DNA from: Roridomyces roridus
Taxonomy: Eukaryota; Basidiomycota; Agaricomycetes; Agaricales; Mycenaceae
Direction of reading: 5' to 3'
Length of the DNA: 64,000 bases
NCBI GenBank assembly: GCA_029378245.1
Contig: JARKIF010000034.1
Location: forward strand, 62,001 to 126,000
The notes beneath the pieces are model-generated. The model was given only the letters and a program-made list of their open reading frames with translations. It ran no database searches and had not been told where the DNA came from. How positions within the stretch are numbered: position 1 is the stretch's first letter; each line of letters begins with the position of its first letter. Position numbers and translations under genes: made by a program. Below, piece by piece: positions 10,656 to 21,668 of the stretch.

Positions 10656-13600
10656 CTAAGATAGTTGCTGTAATCTCGTCTTGAGTTCGTCCAACGTGGA
10701 AATCATGGCTTCCTCGTGGTCTTGACCAAATGTCTTGGCCGCCGCCTCAGCTTGCTGCTGCGGATTCTGAGCGACAACGGGCTTTGAGCCTGAAGAAATC
10801 ATCAGTACAGGTTGCCACCCTGTCCAACAACTTACCGAAATAGGCTGTTCGAATATTGCATCGGAGTTGTTCCAAAGCCGTCGCAATGTTGCCATTTATT
10901 GTCTCAAAGCACTGATCAAAGGACTTGTTGACTTTGGGCAGGATGTCGCTGAATAGACGCGTTCTATGGATCGGATTCTCGATGAACGTCTTGTTGCAGG
11001 CCTTCATACGCTTGAACATGCCAGGACCCTTCTCGGCACAGACTCTGGCGAACTGCGGCTTGAGCCGTTCCGTGACCTCGGTGTCCCAGACTCGGATCCC
11101 CTGGCGTTGCGCGCCCATCGCGGCGCTGCGGTTGTCCTGGTTGAGCTGGTCGATAATCGTTTCAAAGCCGACTGTTTTGTTGACCCGGCTGGTGGTATAC
11201 TTATTGAATGTCCAGCCTGAAAAAAAAAACCCCCATCAACAAATGAGAAATAGGAGAAAAAGAAAAGTTTCGTACATATTTCCTTGATAACATCGTCATA
11301 CTCGCCTTTGAGCTCATTGTAGAGATTGAGAAGATGTAACGGGATTTCTCCATTCACTTCAACGGCCCAGGTGGTACCCACGCGAGGCTGGATCGTGGCG
11401 ACGAGATCGGCGTTGAGGTTTCCAGGCGGGTGTGCTGCGTATGCGCCATTGGAACGCATCATAGCCCTGAGAAGAAGTCAATGAGGTCCAAGCAGGTGGA
11501 TCGACTAGTACCTGTATTGATTCCACTTCATCTTCTTGGCAGTGTCTTCGAACACGCTGGGGCTCCGATCTCTCGCCTCCCCGACAGCTTCGTTCAATGT
11601 TGTGCCGATTTTCCGATACGAGTCCCTGATCTTGTCCATTGTATCGGAAGATAGCTCGTCGGATTTTTTGTCCAACTCGGCCAATAGCTTGCTGATTTTC
11701 TGGTGGGCGCCAGCGTCTCCGGTCGCGTTTGCATCGAGTTGAGATGTTGTTTGAGATAACAGCGTGCAAAAATTGCCAACGACGGAAATCGCCTCGACGA
11801 GGTTGCGCCTCTCGCCATCGTTCAGCAAATATCTCTTCATCCTCGGAATGTCCGTGTCTTCGGGATCAGAGAATGTGCTCGGGTTATCTGGCTCCAAATG
11901 CGCCAAACAACTTGAAAAGTGAGCGTCAGCGGAGGAATGCATCGCAGAGGGATTGGACATACAGATAATCTCGGCTACCAAGACAGAAAATGGGCACCTC
12001 AGGTACCGTGACCTTCTCATCCTCGTTCTTGGTCATGAGATCCCGATAGAGTTGCTGGTACTTGTCCTGCAAAGCCGCCTTGACGATCTCATTGCGCCCC
12101 GTCTATCGAGTCGTAGGTCATGAGAGTGATCAACGGCGCAGCAAGAGTAACATACTGCCTGTATGCGGCTCCTTTCCATATTTTTGTAATTTTTCTGTTC
12201 CTCCCTCTGATAGATCTTTCTCATACTGAGACTGGCGCAATGACGGGCGGTAAAGAAAAGCTTACTTGAGTCTGTAACGCCTCCATGATCGATTCCCTTT
12301 TTGATGACCTGGATTTCCCTTTCTTGTTCTTCTTGACCTTGATGGCTTCAATCTCCGCAGCAAGATCACGACATTCCTAGTCGGATTTCATGAAGCCAGG
12401 AGAAAGACACGGATATGAATCGCCTTACTTGCGCGAGCCTATCAACTTTCCGCTGTTCATCCGGGTCAAGCGTCACTTCGTTGGTGCCGATTTTGGCCTG
12501 ACCAAAAGTCAGCTCGGGTCTCGAGTACAGAGAACACTCACATCGGCCCTGGTCAAAATGAGTGCAATCGACTTTTCATGTACGCGACCATCCTGAATAA
12601 TTTGATGGAGGCTAAAAATCAGGTTTTTTTCGGATGCGGAGGATATGTAACACTCACGTCTTGTACAGGCGCGATTGTATGTCCTAGAGAAAGTATGGGT
12701 GAGCCACCGCAGATTCAAGCACTGGTGACCGACGCTGTCATCCTTTGCTCTCTGCACATCAGACACCAGACAAATCAAATCGGCGTGCTGGAGGTATTTA
12801 TTGGCCATGGTATCTCTCGCGCTATCGACATCCCCGTGGCCCGGCAGGTCCACTAGAGTGATGCCAGTGGACAAAACGTCGAATCTGCCCATCAGCGAAA
12901 CTCTGGGAAACTCAGCCAAATACCTACACCATGCTCAACACGAACCTTTTCACCAACGGCCAGAACTGTTGAGAGTCAGCACAAGTCAGCAGCATCACGT
13001 GTGGACGCACGGCGCGGGAGGTAGACATTGCTGATGCGATGAATTTTTCAATCTACCCACAAATCAGGCAATAATTGCAGACATATCTAATAGAGAACCG
13101 ACCGTTTTCTGGAAGTTTCCTGAAGTCGATGCGCTGAAGGGTAACGAGCCAGCGGCGAGATACTCGTTGATTTCTGGATCGGCGAGAAGTTGCTCAACAT
13201 TCCATGCACCATCCGTCGTTCGGAGACTGTATTCTTAGTTGGGTATGCTGGGGGCGTATTATGACAACGCACTGTGGGTACACGCCGAGTAGCTTCTCTC
13301 TGGCCTGGTGTGCAGGCGATATGTGTTCAGGAAGCTCGCCGGCGATTTCCGCAGTATCCACCACGGTCTTGTCGTTCCTAGAAAATTTGAAAGGATTGTT
13401 CAGATAGCTGAGGTCGTTACACACGCTTCCTCGATGAGACGGGTCAATTCCTGCGATAATGTAAGTTCTCTGGCGACAGAAATATGAAGGCCACGCACCA
13501 CTCTCCATTCCTCCTTGTCTATGAACTCGATGACCGCCTCAATGTCTGGTATATCTGGCACGGGTTGAGTCACAGAGTGGCTGAAAAGGGGTAAGCCACA

Positions 13601-14256
13601 CCCTTATACGAGACTTCCGTCGTTACTGCTGTGCATGCTCCCTAATGAAAGTTCTGAGACTGGAAGATGAACGGGCTCGGTGCACACACTGAAGCGGAGG
13701 CGGATAGAACTTGATTCTGTAGTAGGGCATTAAGGAGGGTCGATTTGCCGGCCTGAAAGCCATGAATAAACCATTTTGTTGAGTGTTCAAGTCCCGGTTA
13801 CCCCTTGGTTGCGTCAGACAATAGTCGGTGCAAAGATTCGGCGACAAAACGCACCTGTCCGTCCGATGATAGCTACTGTGTACTTTCGGGAGGCCTGTGC
13901 TGCGAGGAAACGCTTCAGTCGCTGCACTCGCGGTCGAAATATGGCCCTGAATATGCACCTTTCTCCAGCATAGGTTGGAGCACGGACTTCATCGACCCGA
14001 GCTTGGCGCATTGGTTCACCAGTCCGTCAAATTCCTTCAGTAATGGCAGCGCATAGTCTGTGCAAGGCAATCCTTCAGAAACGCCCCGGGATGTAAAAAG
14101 AACGTGTATTTGCCGTAAGCCTTTTGCAGCGCGTTGGAGGGAGGGTCGATGTCCATCTCATTCATCTCATCATCCGGCAAGGACGTCTGAACGAGTCGTT
14201 TAGTTCTCGAGGTGGAATGGTCGACGAATGGTTACCAAGTCAGAGTCGTAGTCCAT
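10656..14256 (-). CDS. SLIP-GC-like dynamin-family GTPase
   Basis: Large GTPase of the dynamin superfamily resembling vertebrate nuclear GTPase SLIP-GC and its many fungal relatives; role in fungi not established. Start MDYDSDL at ATG 14256-14254. The G1 loop reads IIGRTAGKSTLLNALLQN and is split by a ~108-nt intron between Thr and Ala. Then CTAVTTEVSYK (switch I Thr region), FIDKEEWRV, FWPLVK, the G3 motif LVDLPGHGDVDSARDTMA and a G4-type ILTRADV. The C-terminal half is helical: CRDLAAEIEAIKVKKNKKGK (basic), LLAELDKKSDELSSDTMDKI, and a final segment from WTFNKYTTSRVNKTVG to LDELKTRLQQLS, stop at 10656. About 900 residues and some 18-20 introns, one of them GC-AG (14058-14113). Family assignment rests on motif order; exon borders around 12.0-13.1 kb are uncertain. 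Confidence 0.75.
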
Positions 14257-14441
14257 GGTGGGTCACAAGAGAGTGGCGCAAGAGGCGCAAGAGGCGAGAA
14301 CGCGTTGGGAAGTGAAAGGAGAAACAAGGATTCAGATTTAGCCGAATTTCCAATTACGGACATCACGAATGTGGGTGCAGATCCAACATGCATATCCAGT
14401 CAAGAGCCTCTATTTTATTCGAATAAATACTTTACTTTTCA

Positions 14442-16788
14442 TTACTTCCTCATCCGAGCCTCCTTCTGCCCAACCAAACCCCGGTTTTTCAGCAAACAGT
14501 AATCCCCAAACTCATTCAGTTCTTGCCAAGCCTGTCCCGGGAACCACAGCGTTCTCGTCAAGATGTTCGAACGGCTCGCGTCCAGGAAATGTGTACAGAA
14601 TACGCGTTCCCAAGTTTTGGTGTCTGCGGTATACCGAGGCTCGAGACTCGACGACTGGGGATGGTTGGGAAAGTCCAGGTCGAGCAGGTAATCGCATTGT
14701 TGGATGGGCACCTAAAACTCAAAAGTCAGATGCGGAAGAACGGATGAACGGATGGCGCACATAGAAGGACGACTGCTCGCGATTGAGGTCATTCAGTCCT
14801 GCGGGTATATTCCTCGTCTCCGGTCGAACCCATCCGTACCACTGCGCAGGCTTATTCCACCACCCTTTGTTCAATATCTCGTTCTCCCACTTGACGGCCT
14901 TGGTCTCCCCCTCCCCGAAGTGCCCAGGAAGTAGCCCATCAAACTCGCTCTTGACAAAGTCGACACGCACTTCGGTGGGAACAAGGAAGTGCCCCGGGAA
15001 CCGGTACCACTCCTTGCTCACACAGAGTGTAAGGTTAAAGTCCTTGATCGGACTAAGATCGATCCGCGGTATGTCCTCCTCTGGGGTGCCGGGCGGGAAA
15101 ACAGGAAGAAAACCGGTATCGTTGAGGAGGCGGGGCAACTCGTCCACCTGCAAGGCATGGACTACCGACATTGGAGAATGATAGTAGAATGTGAGGGCGA
15201 GAATCCGAGATATCGAGATGAAGGCGGAGGTTACGACGACAGAGGACGTAAAGGTGCGGAAGATGGTCGATTGAGAGGCCTAGCATGGATTAGCATAAAT
15301 ACTGTCTCTTCCATTACAACTAACCCGATAAGGTGACTTTGTGACCCGAATGAAGGCAATCTCGAGCCAGCCCCGGGCGAGATACAACGTCACGGCAGCA
15401 TTAAAGCAGAGCAAGGGGTATGCCGGGAACATGAAACGCTCCTCCTTGTGCGCCTGGGAGGTCAGAATACCGAACCAAAGGTAAAATGGCGCTAGTCGGA
15501 GCGCAAGTACTGTAAACGGAGAACTTTGGTCGGGAGCCGGTTTGACGAGACCCAGGCGCTTTCGATCGACGAAATAGGTGACTGCGAGGGCCGGGAGGGA
15601 GAGGAGAGCGAACACGGTCAGAACATTGAAGTTCAGGACGAGGTTGAGCAGATAAAAGTTCCAGGGAGATGTTCCGTAGAGATCCGGGCCTCGTTCAGCT
15701 CCGCCAAAGATGTTGTATTTGACGATATTCCAAGGAACGACGGCGAGATTTCCGTAGGCGATGCTGTCGATCGCAATAACTGGAATCTGTTGGCAAGAGT
15801 CAAGGGACCGCACAGAAACGTAAGACGAATTCGTACAAATATAAGCGCGGCAGCAAGACCAGCCGTGAAAAGTCTTTTCCATCTCTTCAGCATCCACGAA
15901 CCCCATATCTCGGGTGCAACTCGGTCACCACTGATCACAAACAACTCTTCGAATACGAATGGAACAGACAGGGCCAGAGCAAACGGCCAGCCCACGATCG
16001 CTCCTGTCGCGAACAGTAGAGTAGCCGCAAGAGTCCGGCGATTATTGTGCACGGTAGCGGGTTCCAGCGCGTAAGAAAACGCGAATGTGGTCATGTACAT
16101 TGCAAATGAAGACGGTAGGAAGGCTGTCGAATATTGTAAACGGTGCATCGGAGGCAAGAGAAACGTACCTGCAGACGCGTTCCACATTCCTGCGCTGAAC
16201 AACAACATGAAGAAAAGATAGCGGCCGACGCGTTCGTTGATCTTTTCGTATACCGTGCGGTAGAATTTTGCCTCTGCGAGTACAGAGACGACTGCCAGAG
16301 AAATTCTGACAGCAAAGAAGGCCACTCTCTGTTCCAGTTTGAGGAAATCGCGGGATCACGGAAGAGAATTTTGGCACCTTGTCGTCCCTGGAAATGAGTG
16401 TGGCTACTTTTGCTGGAAATGCGTGGAGCACAATGTATGCCCAGCTACGAATGGCGTATTCCGGCGAAACCTCCCATGTTTGGAACCCATATCCGTGTTC
16501 TAAAAAGTGCAAGGGCTCCCAGAAGTTGAACACTGGTTTGAATGAGATTATGGCGACAATAGCAATTCATGCCCGACCTTCGTCACAATCGTCGATGTTG
16601 GAGTACATTGCGCCAGTGAAGCGGATGAGGAGTAATATGCGGACTGCGAGCGAAAAACTGGGGTTCCATGGTCGACGGGCGGCTCTACGGAGCTGGTCCT
16701 GCAGAATTCCAGTGTGTCGGGGCGGTTGCTTGGGCTGGGGGGTGGGTTCACGGCGCAGTCGAATATGCTGCACATTTGGGTTCGCCAT
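14442..16788 (-). CDS. ALG9: ER alpha-1,2-mannosyltransferase ALG9
   Basis: Adds mannose from dolichol-P-mannose to the lumenal lipid-linked oligosaccharide (GT22 family), ER membrane. ATG 16788-16786 opens MANPNVQHIRLRREPTPQ, a cytosolic N-terminus. The family signature follows: MYSNIDDCDE, then FNFWEPLHFLEHGYGFQTWE and YAIRSWAYIVLHAFPAK; the acidic DDCDE is the catalytic region in the first lumenal loop. Many hydrophobic segments follow (FFAVRISLAVVSVLAEA, LFSAGMWNASAGTFLLP, FALALSVPFVFEELFVISG, LLNLVLNFNVLTVFALLS) and HKEERFMFPAYPLLCFNAA, another GT22 landmark. The lumenal C-terminus ends QELNEFGDYCLLKNRG and KEARMRK; stop at 14442. An in-frame GTG lies upstream, but the ATG is preferred. 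Length about 600 residues fits ALG9. Confidence 0.92.
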
Positions 16789-17100
16789 GATGGCGGCCGG
16801 CAGGGTGATCACGGCACGGGTTCCCTTTTAGGGTTCCACTGAATCCAATCGACGGATGTGCTTAACAGGTAAAGTTAAGGCTCGTTGTGAGGCATATAGC
16901 TGGCCTAGAGACTTTATTTTCGCCGGTCAGCGCGGTGAGGACTGTGAGGTAGCTCGACGTTGCGGAGGCGACGCAGGTACAGTAAGAATTCGAAGCGAAA
17001 AGAAGCTTGACACATCCGGACTAAAGCGTCGACCTTATCCTTATTTCTTCTTGTTCAGAACCCCCATCTCCTCCTCCCTCAATATCCTCGTCCTCCCACC
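16789..17100. promoter_or_regulatory. Divergent promoter region ALG9 / DUF6533 gene
   Basis: 312 bp between two start codons on opposite strands. No gene-like open frame. A pyrimidine-rich run (cttattcttcttgttc... to the ATG at 17101) is typical of basidiomycete transcription start regions. Confidence 0.45.
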
Positions 17101-18976
17101 ATGTCCTCTCCCGCAGAAATAGCCCAAGCAGCTCATTTTATCTACATTACCCAGGTCGGTCGTCCTCTTTCTCCACTGCACATGAGCTCACGCGCCTCAG
17201 GTATACTTTTGTGGTACGTACTCTTGACCTGCCAGCACGTCGTCCGATGTCCTTGACCGCGGATTTTCAGCGATGTGTAAGTCCTTTCAATCCTCCTGCT
17301 CGACAGTCTCCGACTCTTTTCCCAGACGCGGTCGTCATCTGGGACTGGCTGATCAGTCTGCCTCGTGAATGGAGATTTGTACGACGCGCCTTTCTTTTCT
17401 GTCTTTTTATATCCCGCTCATCCTGTCGCCCGAAGGTCTGGAAGACGCATTGGACACCCGTCAAGGTTGCCTACCTCTTCTGCCGGCAAGTCGTGTCCAC
17501 CGTCCATCCTTTTTTCCTTGCTCATACGCACGATGCAGCTATTGGGTCATCGTTGTAGTTCCCTACCTGCTGTACTGCTTCGTCGTCAACCACCCTCTCG
17601 AGACCTGCCAAAAGATCTACAAGGTATATGCACCCAACCTTTTTCTTCCCGCTATCACTCAAGCTTCTCCAGATACCGGTCGCCTTAGCGCTGTGGAACC
17701 AGGTCGGGTCCGAATGTCCGTTTGCCTTCTTTCAGCTTCTAATTCCTGTCACTGACGACGCGCAGCTGTCCTCCTCATCCGCACATATGCTTTCTTCAAC
17801 CGGAATGTATATGTCTTGTGGTTCCTTCTTTCCGCTATGGCCGGTGTTGTCGCCTACCAGATCTACGTCGACACCTCTCAGATGCTTTGTTCGTCCACCA
17901 TGTCTCCTCCTTCCCGTTACTCATTCCTCCCTAGTGCTGCCAGCACCGTTTATTTTGACCGGCAACGGTCCTTGCTTTCCCATGTCGAAGCCTCATTCTG
18001 CCCATCTCCTCGGTATGTATGCTACATCTCCTTCTGTGCATCCATTGACGGTTTTCAGGTTTCTTCGTGAGTCTGCTGTTTGTTCTTCTTCCTGGTGCCG
18101 ACCCTTTCAAGATTGCCCCGTTGCTTTTCGACACTGTCGTTACGTTCATGACTGTCATCAAAGCCTTCACTATTCGCCGTCGCAACGGTGGACCCAACAG
18201 CAGACTCGTTCAGACATTCCTTCGTGAAGGTATTCCCTGCTCTACTTGGTCTGGACGATATCTAACGCTACCCAAGGCGTTTTCTATTACATTCTTATTT
18301 CTATCGCCAACTTGATCAACGGTATCTTCTATCTCCAGTGAGTCGCGAAACCGTACCTGTGTCAAAGCTCTGACTCATATCCCTTCCTAGACCTCGTCAA
18401 GTCATTTCTGCTATCAACATTCCTTTGAGCGTGATGATGGCTCCCCTTCTTGCCTGCCGCTTGGTCCGTTTTCTTTCATCAGAACCAGCAGCGTCTTACA
18501 CCTTTGCACAGATCTTGGATCTTCGTGAGCGCGGTTCGGAGACAGTTTCTCACTCCGAAGGCACCGGCATGGCCGCGTTCACCACCAAGTCCATGACCCA
18601 GCAGCAGTGCTCCCCGTTCACCCCTCCCAACCATCGTACCAAGAGTGGCATCTACAGTCGCAACGCGCGTATCACCGACTCGAATATTGTCCTCAGCACT
18701 CTTGGGAGCATTCCTCCCGAAATGGACAGCGAACACGACATTGCAGAGCTGGAGAATATTCGCCTTGGACTCGGATTGGATTTGGGCTGTCTCAGCGCCG
18801 CGATTGGAGGAGACGACGGTGAGCCGCTGGAGCGTGAAGAAGGGAGCCCCGCACCTGCGTACACCAGTGGCTCGCTCGAGTTGGGCTTCCGTGCAGCCAG
18901 CCGCCCCAGCTTCGACTCGGACATCAGAGGCATCAAGGTCACCGTGGACGTCGAGAAGCAAACGGCCACGATGTAG
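17101..18976 (+). CDS. DUF6533-type multi-pass membrane protein
   Basis: Start MSSPAEIAQAAHFIYITQ at 17101; about ten introns of 50-60 nt. The N-terminal DUF6533 pattern is recognisable across exons: VIWDWLISLPREWRF, KVWKTHWTPVKVAYLFCRYW. Six or seven hydrophobic segments follow, including VIVVVPYLLYCFVVN, VLWFLLSAMAGVVAYQIYV, FFVSLLFVLLPGADPF, FDTVVTFMTVIKAF and VFYYILISIANLINGIFYL, giving a seven-span layout. The cytosolic tail of about 150 residues (QPRQVISAINIPLSVM... to VDVEKQTATM, TAG 18974-18976) is Ser/Glu rich. DUF6533 proteins are greatly expanded in Agaricomycetes and have no proven function; the topology resembles G-protein-coupled receptors, but no receptor family motif is visible. 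Confidence 0.8.
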
Positions 18977-19319
18977 TCGCACACCCGTCCGATTCTTGCA
19001 TTCCATGTAGCACTCTTCCCGCCTCTTCTTTTCTATCCTCATCCTCGAAACCAAAGGGAACCACTCTTATCCGTACTCCATCATCTCCGCTCGTCGTCCC
19101 GCACTGTTCCATTGTTAATAGCCAATTTGTAGCATTACTACTTTCCGCCGCCTTTACCTGCATATAGTTTAGCCCTAGCATACGTACGAAAAAAGTAGCC
19201 TGTTGTCCTGTCACAAGACGCGTGAAACGCGATCGACGCGTATGATCACATGGTCGCGACTCTGACTCTCGGCGGTTGCGTCCCGAATTTGTATCACTTG
19301 CACTTCCTTCCTTGCTTCC
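18977..19319. other. Intergenic stretch
   Basis: 343 bp between two genes on the same strand. Nothing gene-like on either strand; presumably 3' UTR of the membrane-protein gene and promoter of the F-box gene. Confidence 0.45.
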
Positions 19320-20042
19320 ATGCTCCTCCTCCTGCCCGGGGAGCTCATCCTCCAGGTCTTCTCGTACCTCGACTACCCCGATCTCGCCCTTCTCAGCAAG
19401 TTATCGCAAGTGCTGGCTCGTCTTGCTTCCGATCCCGCCCTCCTCAACAATCGAATTCGCGTTATTACCCCAGCGCGCGTAAACCATGATCTGTTCGGCC
19501 TTGACCCACGAGGGGACCTCCTCCGGCCGTCCGTGGGCGACCTCGTCCAACGTGGGGTCATTCGTGGGCTCGCAATCGAACGAAGATGGCGCGCGGGGAG
19601 TTACTTTTACTCACATACCGTGCGTTAAGTTCTACGTACACTCAGGCACTCACACAATTTAATATTTCCGCAGTCTGTCCGGCAGTACGAAACGGCTCTG
19701 CTTCTGGCGCGCCAGCAGGCGTGCCACGTGCTGTCGACGCACCTTAGGCGGCGGGGCGCAAATGATAATCCACTCATGACGCTCCTTCAGGCTCAGGTAT
19801 ACCCCGACGTCGAGTCTGCAACCCTCCGTATCTCGCGGTCGTTGCTGCCTGTCATGCGCCAGCTCAAGTTCTCGCTCCAGCGTGATAAACTAGCGAGGCT
19901 AGTGCGGGATGGGAGTGGGATGCTGGGTGTAGGCAAGTGGATTGAGAATAATGGACGGGTTGTTAGAGATGGGGAACGCGTCCGGCTGGCGATTTGTCCT
20001 AATGTGAGGCAAATCGCGAGTATCTACGAGGCGAGGAAGTGA
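19320..20042 (+). CDS. Small F-box protein
   Basis: ATG 19320 begins directly with an F-box: LLPGELILQVFSYLDYPDLA followed by LLSKLSQVLARLASDPAL, matching the Skp1-binding helix pattern (LP.E....IF.YL...DL..L..V...). One intron (about 19619-19672) separates it from a helical second half with RQYETALLLARQQACHVL and QVYPDVESATLRISRSLL. There are no LRR, WD40 or Kelch repeats, so no substrate-binding domain can be named. About 220 residues. Likely an SCF ubiquitin ligase adaptor; substrate unknown. CutC starts 67 bp downstream on the same strand. Confidence 0.7.
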
Positions 20043-20109
20043 TGCGGAGCCGAATAGCTTCCTTGGACCTGTACTATATCTTTCCAGTTCTACCCTTCAT
20101 GGATGATTC

Positions 20110-21145
20110 ATGCCCGACTCTACCTCTCCCCCCATTCTAATTGAAGTCTGCGTCGATTCTGTTCGGTCTGCGCTCAACGCGGTCAACGGTGGCTCGAACC
20201 GACTAGAGGTATGCGCCAACCTCGGCGTCGGTGGCGGCACAACACCGAGTCTGGGCCTCCTCAAGTCAATTATGCGTGTAGTGGACACGCCGATTATGGT
20301 TTGGGAACTCTGCTCTGGCCAGTGTTCGTCTAAGAACTCGGCTCAGGCGATGATACGTCCTCGGACGGGCGATTTCTTGTACTCGGACGAGGAAATTGAG
20401 GTCATGTTGGAAGATGTACGCGTTTTCAAGGATATTGGTGTCCGTGGCGTTGTTTTTGGCGTCCTCACTGCGGAGGGGCGCGTGAATGTGGATGCGACCA
20501 AACGGTATGTATGAAAGAACCGTGACGGTGTTCACTAATAAATTATTTCAGGCTCGTCGCAGAGGCCTTGCCCCTTGAAGGTGTGTACGTCTACTACACC
20601 GTTGCTGGGATAGATATCCAACTACTCGATAGTGTGCTTCCACCGCGCGTTCGATATGACACGGGATCCGGGGGAAGGTGCGCTCCTTTCACTCAGATAA
20701 TCCGTGTCTTACCGTGAACAGCTCTTCGGGACGTGATGAGCATTGGAGGCGTTTCACGCATCTTAACGAGGTGCGTCTAGCCCGCAGTCGCGGACGGCGT
20801 CCTGAAATTGCTACTAGCGGACATGGACCCACTGTAGTCGAGTCTTTGGATACACTCAAGGGGGTCTGCCAGTCAACTCAGAAGCTGGCAAAGGACCTCC
20901 CGTGGGTGTTGAGCATCCTACCAGGGTCCGGAATAAACGCAGACACCGTCGGTGCTGTTTTGGACGCGTTACTGCCCTTGGGGGTCACGGAAATACATCT
21001 CAGTGGTGGGTCCTGGGTGGAGAGCAAGATGGCGCATAGACCGGTGGGGCTCGGGATGGGTGTTGGGGAGGGTGAGTGGAGTGTGTGGGAGACGAGTCAA
21101 GACAAGGTGAACCGCGTCAGGCACATCGTGGACGGGCGGCGTTGA
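20110..21145 (+). CDS. cutC: CutC copper homeostasis family protein
   Basis: TIM-barrel cytosolic protein of the CutC family, associated with copper handling in bacteria and animals; the exact reaction is unknown. Start MPDSTSPPILIEVCVDSV at 20110. Family landmarks: IEVCVDS, NRLEVCANLGVGGGTTPS, MIRPRTGDFLYSDEEIEVM, GVRGVVFGVLTAEGRVN, VCFHRAFDMTRDP (recovered across two introns near 20583 and 20679), RILTSGH, LPGSGINADTVGAVLDAL and EIHLSG. The segment encoding VWELCSGQCSSKNSAQA between DTPIM and MIRPRTG is best read as a retained intron (gtttgg to caggcg), although it stays in frame. Ends RRHIVDGRR-like with TGA 21143-21145. Confidence 0.9.
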
Positions 21146-21553
21146 CACAAGTCCGACAATAAGTTCGATCTCTGTATTCTCTTGTTCTCTTGTTGTCGAC
21201 CCTGCGCCAACCCTGGGGTGAACGTTGAACCCTTGGAGATAGCAGTAACAAAACTTGCGTTCAATACGATCGCACTGCCGCGTGATCGCCTTTTTGCCGG
21301 CTTCATCCATGTGCGACTGTATTCAGGGCATCGTTGGGTAGAACGTGCGACAACGAGAAATCTCAGCAATTCATGCCTTCAAGCTCTGTAGCAAGGGTTA
21401 GACCCGCGTTAGAGTCCATTCACAGGGCCGGACTCTATCGTGGCCGTCCCTCGCCGACCGAGTTTGATTTTGAAACGCCCGATTTGGTGTGCGGTACTAC
21501 GCTTTTACTGCTTCTCCGAGGATCGACTCCATGTAACGGACGCAAAAGGCTGC

Positions 21554-21561
21554 TATTTAAA
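21554..21561 (+). promoter_or_regulatory. TATA-like box upstream of OLE1
   Basis: TATTTAAA at 21554-21561 lies 108 bp before the preferred OLE1 ATG (21669). It overlaps an earlier in-frame ATG at 21561, which argues that this earlier ATG is not transcribed as a start. The rest of 21146-21668 shows no gene. Confidence 0.45.
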
Positions 21562-21668
21562 TGGCGTTTGATGCGCTGGTGATATCATTGCCCGGGTCGC
21601 GACTTATTAACGTACTTCATCTCGTTCTCTTGTTGGCCGTCTCTTCTTCCCAACACACCCCATCTTCC

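Noticed and set aside
13770..13810. Possible tRNA T-arm (gttcaagtcccgg).
   Set aside because: No matching acceptor stem, anticodon arm or paired T-stem is found; the stretch lies in the long intron that splits the GTPase P-loop.
21561..21668. Earlier in-frame OLE1 start at 21561 (MAFDALVISLPG).
   Set aside because: This ATG overlaps a TATA-like box and would add a hydrophobic leader not known in Ole1; the ATG at 21669 fits better.
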